This document shows, piece by piece, positions 59,231 to 64,000 of a DNA stretch of 64,000 nucleotides (positions are counted from its first letter, which is position 1; each line of letters opens with the position of its first letter). The translations under genes were made by a program, and so were the position numbers. The stretch is taken from positions 165,934 through 229,933 of the forward strand of contig NZ_CAJYVQ010000006.1 of the NCBI RefSeq assembly GCF_913778665.1, read 5' to 3'. Under the pieces are notes generated by a model. The model was given only the letters and a program-made list of their open reading frames with translations, was not told the DNA's origin and did not search any database. The DNA comes from an uncultured Stenotrophomonas sp. (GTDB lineage: Bacteria; Pseudomonadota; Gammaproteobacteria; Xanthomonadales; Xanthomonadaceae).

Positions 59231-59596
59231 GTGCTGAACTCCGTTGATGCGGGTCGGCGACTGATGCTGCGCGCCGCGGTCTACCCGCTGGCCGCGGTCG
59301 CTGTCCTGGCTCTGGCCTTCCTGCTGGTAGGTCCGAAATACGCCCTCGGCGCGCTGGCGTCCGGTGTGGCCATTTCGGCCGGTGGCTGGGTGGCGGCGCG
59401 GATGGCACTGAGCGGGGGAGCGGTGGCAGCAGGATCGGCGATGGCTCGCCTGATCATTGCGATCGTGGCCAAGTGGGTCGTGGTTTTCGGCGTCCTGCTG
59501 GTGGGGTTCCTGGTCTTCAAGCTGCCTGCGTTGGCGCTGTTGGCTGGTATCGCCGTCGGCTTGATGTTCCAGGTCCTGGCGATGGCCAGGCGTTGA
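59231..59596 (+). CDS. atpI: ATP synthase subunit I (AtpI)
   Basis: The 121-residue protein has four predicted transmembrane helices in a compact Ala/Val/Leu-rich sequence. It precedes atpB by 30 bp, the standard place for AtpI, which helps assemble the c-ring. Start GTG 59231. Sequence identity of AtpI proteins is weak, so position is the main support. Confidence 0.82.
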   Translation: MLNSVDAGRRLMLRAAVYPLAAVAVLALAFLLVGPKYALGALASGVAISAGGWVAARMALSGGAVAAGSAMARLIIAIVAKWVVVFGVLLVGFLVFKLPALALLAGIAVGLMFQVLAMARR

Positions 59597-59626
59597 CAGA
59601 ATTCAATTAACTAAGGTTCCGGACAC

Positions 59627-60427
59627 ATGGCGGGCGAGGCTCTAACCCCTACCAGCTACATCCAGCATCACTTGCAGAACCTGACCGCACCGGTCGGCAA
59701 GGGCGAGGGGATGTTCTGGCATATCCACGTCGATACCTTCCTCACCGCGGTCCTGATGGGCCTGGTCATCGTGGTCGCGTTCTGGCTGGGCACCCGCAAG
59801 GCCACCGCCGGTGTGCCGGGCAAGTGGCAGGCCTTCGTGGAGATCTGCCTGGAGTTCGTTGACCGCCAGGCCAAGGACACCTACCACGGCAAGAGCAAGC
59901 TGGTCACGCCGATCGCCATCACCATCTTCTTCTGGATTCTGCTGATGAATCTGCTGAAGATGATCCCGGCCGATTTCATCGCCAAGCCGCTGGAATGGGC
60001 AGGCGTGCACTACTGGAAGCCGGTGCCGACCGCTGACGTCAATGCCACCCTGGGCATGGCCATCAGCGTGTTCTTCCTGATGCTGTTCTTCGCGCTGAAG
60101 TCGAAGGGCCTGGGCGGCTTCATCAAGGAATTCCTGACGGCGCCGTTCGGCAAGTGGATGATGCCGTTCAACCTGATCCTCAACATCGTCGAGTGGCTGA
60201 GCAAGCCGATCTCGCTGGCGATGCGACTGTTCGGCAACATGTTCGGCGGCGAAATCGTGTTCCTGCTGATCTGGGTGCTGGGTGGTGCCGGTTTCTTCGG
60301 TGCCATTGCCGGTGGTGTGTTCGGCCTCGGCTGGATGCTGTTCCACCTGCTGGTGATCCCGCTGCAGGCCTTCATCTTCATGATGCTGTCGATCGTGTAC
60401 CTGAGCCTGTCGGAAGACGCTCACTGA
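59627..60427 (+). CDS. atpB: ATP synthase F0 subunit a
   Basis: The 266-residue integral membrane subunit forms the proton half-channels. The essential Arg lies in SLAMRLFGNMFGGEIV, and FHLLVIPLQAFIFMMLSIVYL near the C-terminus is the conserved terminal helix. ATG 59627. Followed by atpE after 73 bp. Confidence 0.96.
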   Translation: MAGEALTPTSYIQHHLQNLTAPVGKGEGMFWHIHVDTFLTAVLMGLVIVVAFWLGTRKATAGVPGKWQAFVEICLEFVDRQAKDTYHGKSKLVTPIAITIFFWILLMNLLKMIPADFIAKPLEWAGVHYWKPVPTADVNATLGMAISVFFLMLFFALKSKGLGGFIKEFLTAPFGKWMMPFNLILNIVEWLSKPISLAMRLFGNMFGGEIVFLLIWVLGGAGFFGAIAGGVFGLGWMLFHLLVIPLQAFIFMMLSIVYLSLSEDAH

Positions 60428-60476
60428 GTTTCAAGCTTCAACGCGTTTCAACCTTCATCCGTTTCATCACCCTTAG

Positions 60477-60806
<330 letters not shown>

Positions 60807-60821
60807 TACAGCGGTTTGAGA

Positions 60822-60847
60822 AAACCGGGTGCTGATGCACCCGGTTT
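60822..60847 (+). promoter_or_regulatory. Hairpin between atpE and atpF
   Basis: AAACCGGGTGC / GCACCCGGTTT arms form an 11-bp perfect stem with a 4-nt loop, inside the operon between the c and b genes. No T-run sufficient for full termination. It could protect the atpE message or act as a partial terminator that makes subunit c more abundant. Confidence 0.6.
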
Positions 60848-60912
60848 CGGATGAAGGCCGGATGCGCCGCTACGGCGGTGCGTCCACCCCGAAACCAGCG
60901 ATCGAGCTAACC

Positions 60913-61383
60913 ATGAATATCAATTTCACCCTTCTCGCGCAGGCGCTCGCCTTCGCTGGTCTGATCTGGATCATCGCGACCAAGATCTGGCCGCCGCTGA
61001 TGAACGCGATCGAAGAGCGCCAGCAGAAGATTGCTGAAGGCCTCGCTGCTGCCGACCGCAGCCAGAAAGATCTGGCCCAGGCGCAGGAGAAGGTCAACGA
61101 AGCGCTGAAGGAAGCCCGCACCAAGGCCAACGAGATCATCGATCAGGCCCACGCGCGTGCCAACCAGATCGTCGATGCTGCCCGCAACGAAGCGATCACC
61201 GAAGCCACCCGTCAGAAGGAACTGGCCCAGGCTGAAATCGACGCCGCCGCCAACCGTGCCCGTGAAGATCTGCGCAAGCAGGTGTCCGCGCTGGCCGTGA
61301 CCGGTGCCGAAAAGCTGCTCAAGCGCGAAATCGACGCCAACGCCCACAAGGCGCTGCTCGACGAGCTGGCCTCGGAGATCTAA
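60913..61383 (+). CDS. atpF: ATP synthase F0 subunit b
   Basis: The 156-residue peripheral stalk subunit has one N-terminal membrane helix ([32 protein letters not shown]) and a long Ala/Glu/Gln/Lys-rich coiled coil. ATG 60913 with [10 protein letters not shown] is the usual start. Ends 2 bp before atpH. Confidence 0.95.
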   Translation: MNINFTLLAQALAFAGLIWIIATKIWPPLMNAIEERQQKIAEGLAAADRSQKDLAQAQEKVNEALKEARTKANEIIDQAHARANQIVDAARNEAITEATRQKELAQAEIDAAANRAREDLRKQVSALAVTGAEKLLKREIDANAHKALLDELASEI

Positions 61384-61385
61384 GG

Positions 61386-61913
61386 ATGAGCCAGGCCCTC
61401 ACGCTTGCCCGCCCGTACGCCCGCGCCGCGTTCGCGACCGCGCGCGACGAAGGCACGTTCGCGCCGTGGTCGGACGCCCTGGCGTTCTCTGCCCACGTCG
61501 CCGCCGACCCGCGCGTGGCGGCCCTGCTCGCCAACCCGGAGCTGGGTCGTGACGACGCCGTCGCCCTGCTGGCGCCGGTGTCCCACGGCGAGACCTACTC
61601 GCGCTTCCTGGCCATCCTGGCCGAATCGCATCGTCTGCCGCTGCTGCCGGAAATCTCCGGCATGTTCGACGCCCTGCGCGCCGAAGCCGAGCACGTGGTC
61701 AAGGCCACGGTGACCTCGGCCGCCGAACTGTCGGCCGCTGAGCTGGATGCGATCAAGGTTGCGCTGCGCAAGCGCTTCAACCGCGAGGTCGAAGTGACCA
61801 CCGCGGTGGATGCCTCGCTGATCGGCGGCGCCGTGATCGACGCCGGCGACGTGGTCATCGATGGTTCGCTGAAGGGCAAGCTGGCCCGTCTGCAGACCGC
61901 GCTCGCTAACTGA
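61386..61913 (+). CDS. atpH: ATP synthase F1 subunit delta
   Basis: The 175-residue subunit links the stalk to F1. It has the N-terminal helical domain (LARPYARAAFATARDEG) and the C-terminal pattern LRKRFNREVEVTTAVDASLIGGAVIDAGDVVIDGSLKGKLARLQ typical of OSCP/delta. Start ATG 61386, two bases after the atpF stop. Confidence 0.95.
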   Translation: MSQALTLARPYARAAFATARDEGTFAPWSDALAFSAHVAADPRVAALLANPELGRDDAVALLAPVSHGETYSRFLAILAESHRLPLLPEISGMFDALRAEAEHVVKATVTSAAELSAAELDAIKVALRKRFNREVEVTTAVDASLIGGAVIDAGDVVIDGSLKGKLARLQTALAN

Positions 61914-61957
61914 ATTCATTTAACGTCCGGCCCCGCTGCCGGCACTAGGACTTGACG

Positions 61958-63505
<1,548 letters not shown>

Positions 63506-63514
63506 ATCAGTTGC

Positions 63515-63597
63515 CGGGAATCGGGAATAGAGAATAGGGAATCGTAGGAGCGGGATCCGGGCTTGCCCATTCCCGATTCTCCATTCCCCATTCCCAC
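63515..63597. repeat. Long inverted repeat of GGGAAT-rich units between atpA and atpG
   Basis: GGGAATCGGGAATAGAGAATAGGGAATCG on the left pairs with CCATTCCCGATTCTCCATTCCCCATTCCC on the right (about 25 of 29 positions), loop about 24 nt. It is the sort of GGGAAT/ATTCCC repeat found between genes in Xanthomonadaceae. It separates two genes of one operon. Confidence 0.8.
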
Positions 63598-63621
63598 GAA
63601 GCGAGCAAAGCGAGCGAGAGC

Positions 63622-64000
63622 ATGGCAGGCGGACGCGAAATCAAATCCAAGATCAAGAGCGTGCAGAACACCCGCAAGGTGACGCGCGCGCTCGAGATGG
63701 TCTCGGCCTCCAAGATCCGCAAGGCGCAGGATCGGATGAAGACCTCGCGTCCGTACGCGCAGGCGATGAAGCAGGTGATCGGGCATCTGGCGCAGGCCAG
63801 CACCGATTACACGCATCCGTTCCTGGTGCAGCGCGAGTCGGTCAAGCGCGTCGGCTACATCGTGATCTCCTCCGATCGCGGCCTGGCCGGCGGCCTGAAC
63901 AACAACCTGTTCCGCAAGATGCTGGGCGAAGTGCGCCAGTGGCAGGACCAGTGCGCGGGTGTGGACGTGGTCACCATCGGCCAGAAGGACTCGGTGTTCT
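63622..64000 (+). CDS. atpG: ATP synthase F1 subunit gamma, 5' part
   Basis: The N-terminal 126 residues of the central stalk subunit are visible, starting [36 protein letters not shown], the conserved N-terminal helix, and [16 protein letters not shown] later. ATG 63622. The rest runs past the right edge. Confidence 0.96.
   Translation, partial: MAGGREIKSKIKSVQNTRKVTRALEMVSASKIRKAQDRMKTSRPYAQAMKQVIGHLAQASTDYTHPFLVQRESVKRVGYIVISSDRGLAGGLNNNLFRKMLGEVRQWQDQCAGVDVVTIGQKDSVF

Overview
The window looks like a chromosomal segment of Stenotrophomonas, most likely the S. maltophilia complex. The DNA is GC-rich and gene-dense. Its gene order is typical of Xanthomonadaceae: tsaC-topA-smg-dprA-lysM / def-fmt-rsmB, algZ-algR-hemC, aceF-lpdA and atpIBEFHAG. 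It also carries many short palindromes beginning with GTAG, the hallmark of SMAG repeats (S. maltophilia GTAG elements). The identification rests on reading the sequence and on recalled synteny; no search was run.

Layout. 1-11 kb: tRNA modification (partial tsaC), topA, two GYF-domain envelope proteins, smg, dprA and a LysM protein on the minus strand, then def-fmt-rsmB on the plus strand. 11-17 kb: a cell-surface sugar block with a GT39 transferase, an O-antigen-ligase-like protein, GT4 and GT2 transferases and a CDP-glycerol transferase-like protein. 17-24 kb: a PH-domain membrane pair, ribA, a lipid A acyltransferase-like gene, dtd and rpoD with its promoter and terminator. 24-32.6 kb is the accessory zone. 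It holds an unexplained leader region, a tRNA with anticodon CAU (probably tRNA-Ile2) followed by a wrecked P4-type integrase, several small or hypothetical genes, an H-NS-like protein, a GH43 enzyme, a DsbB-like protein, a KGG stress protein and a frameshifted S41-peptidase pseudogene. 32.6-44 kb: an epimerase, a large chemoreceptor, a TonB-dependent receptor, opgH, an esterase and the AlgZ/AlgR-type two-component pair. 44-53 kb: hemC, envelope proteins, a WYL regulator, metQ, glpK/glpD and an OmpW-like porin, with clustered SMAG repeats between them. 53-64 kb: a DNA glycosylase, the E2 and E3 subunits of pyruvate dehydrogenase, an outer-membrane barrel protein and the ATP synthase operon, which runs off the right edge inside atpG.

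I found no clear new multi-gene system. The most unusual items are SMAG elements whose GTAG end supplies the stop codon of topA and of the LysM gene, a GYF-domain/pilin-like fusion, the integrase scar beside the tRNA, two adjacent perfect palindromes upstream of a DUF2628 gene, a 13-G tract plus a hexanucleotide repeat between algR and hemC, and a possible minus-strand small transcript upstream of the atp operon.
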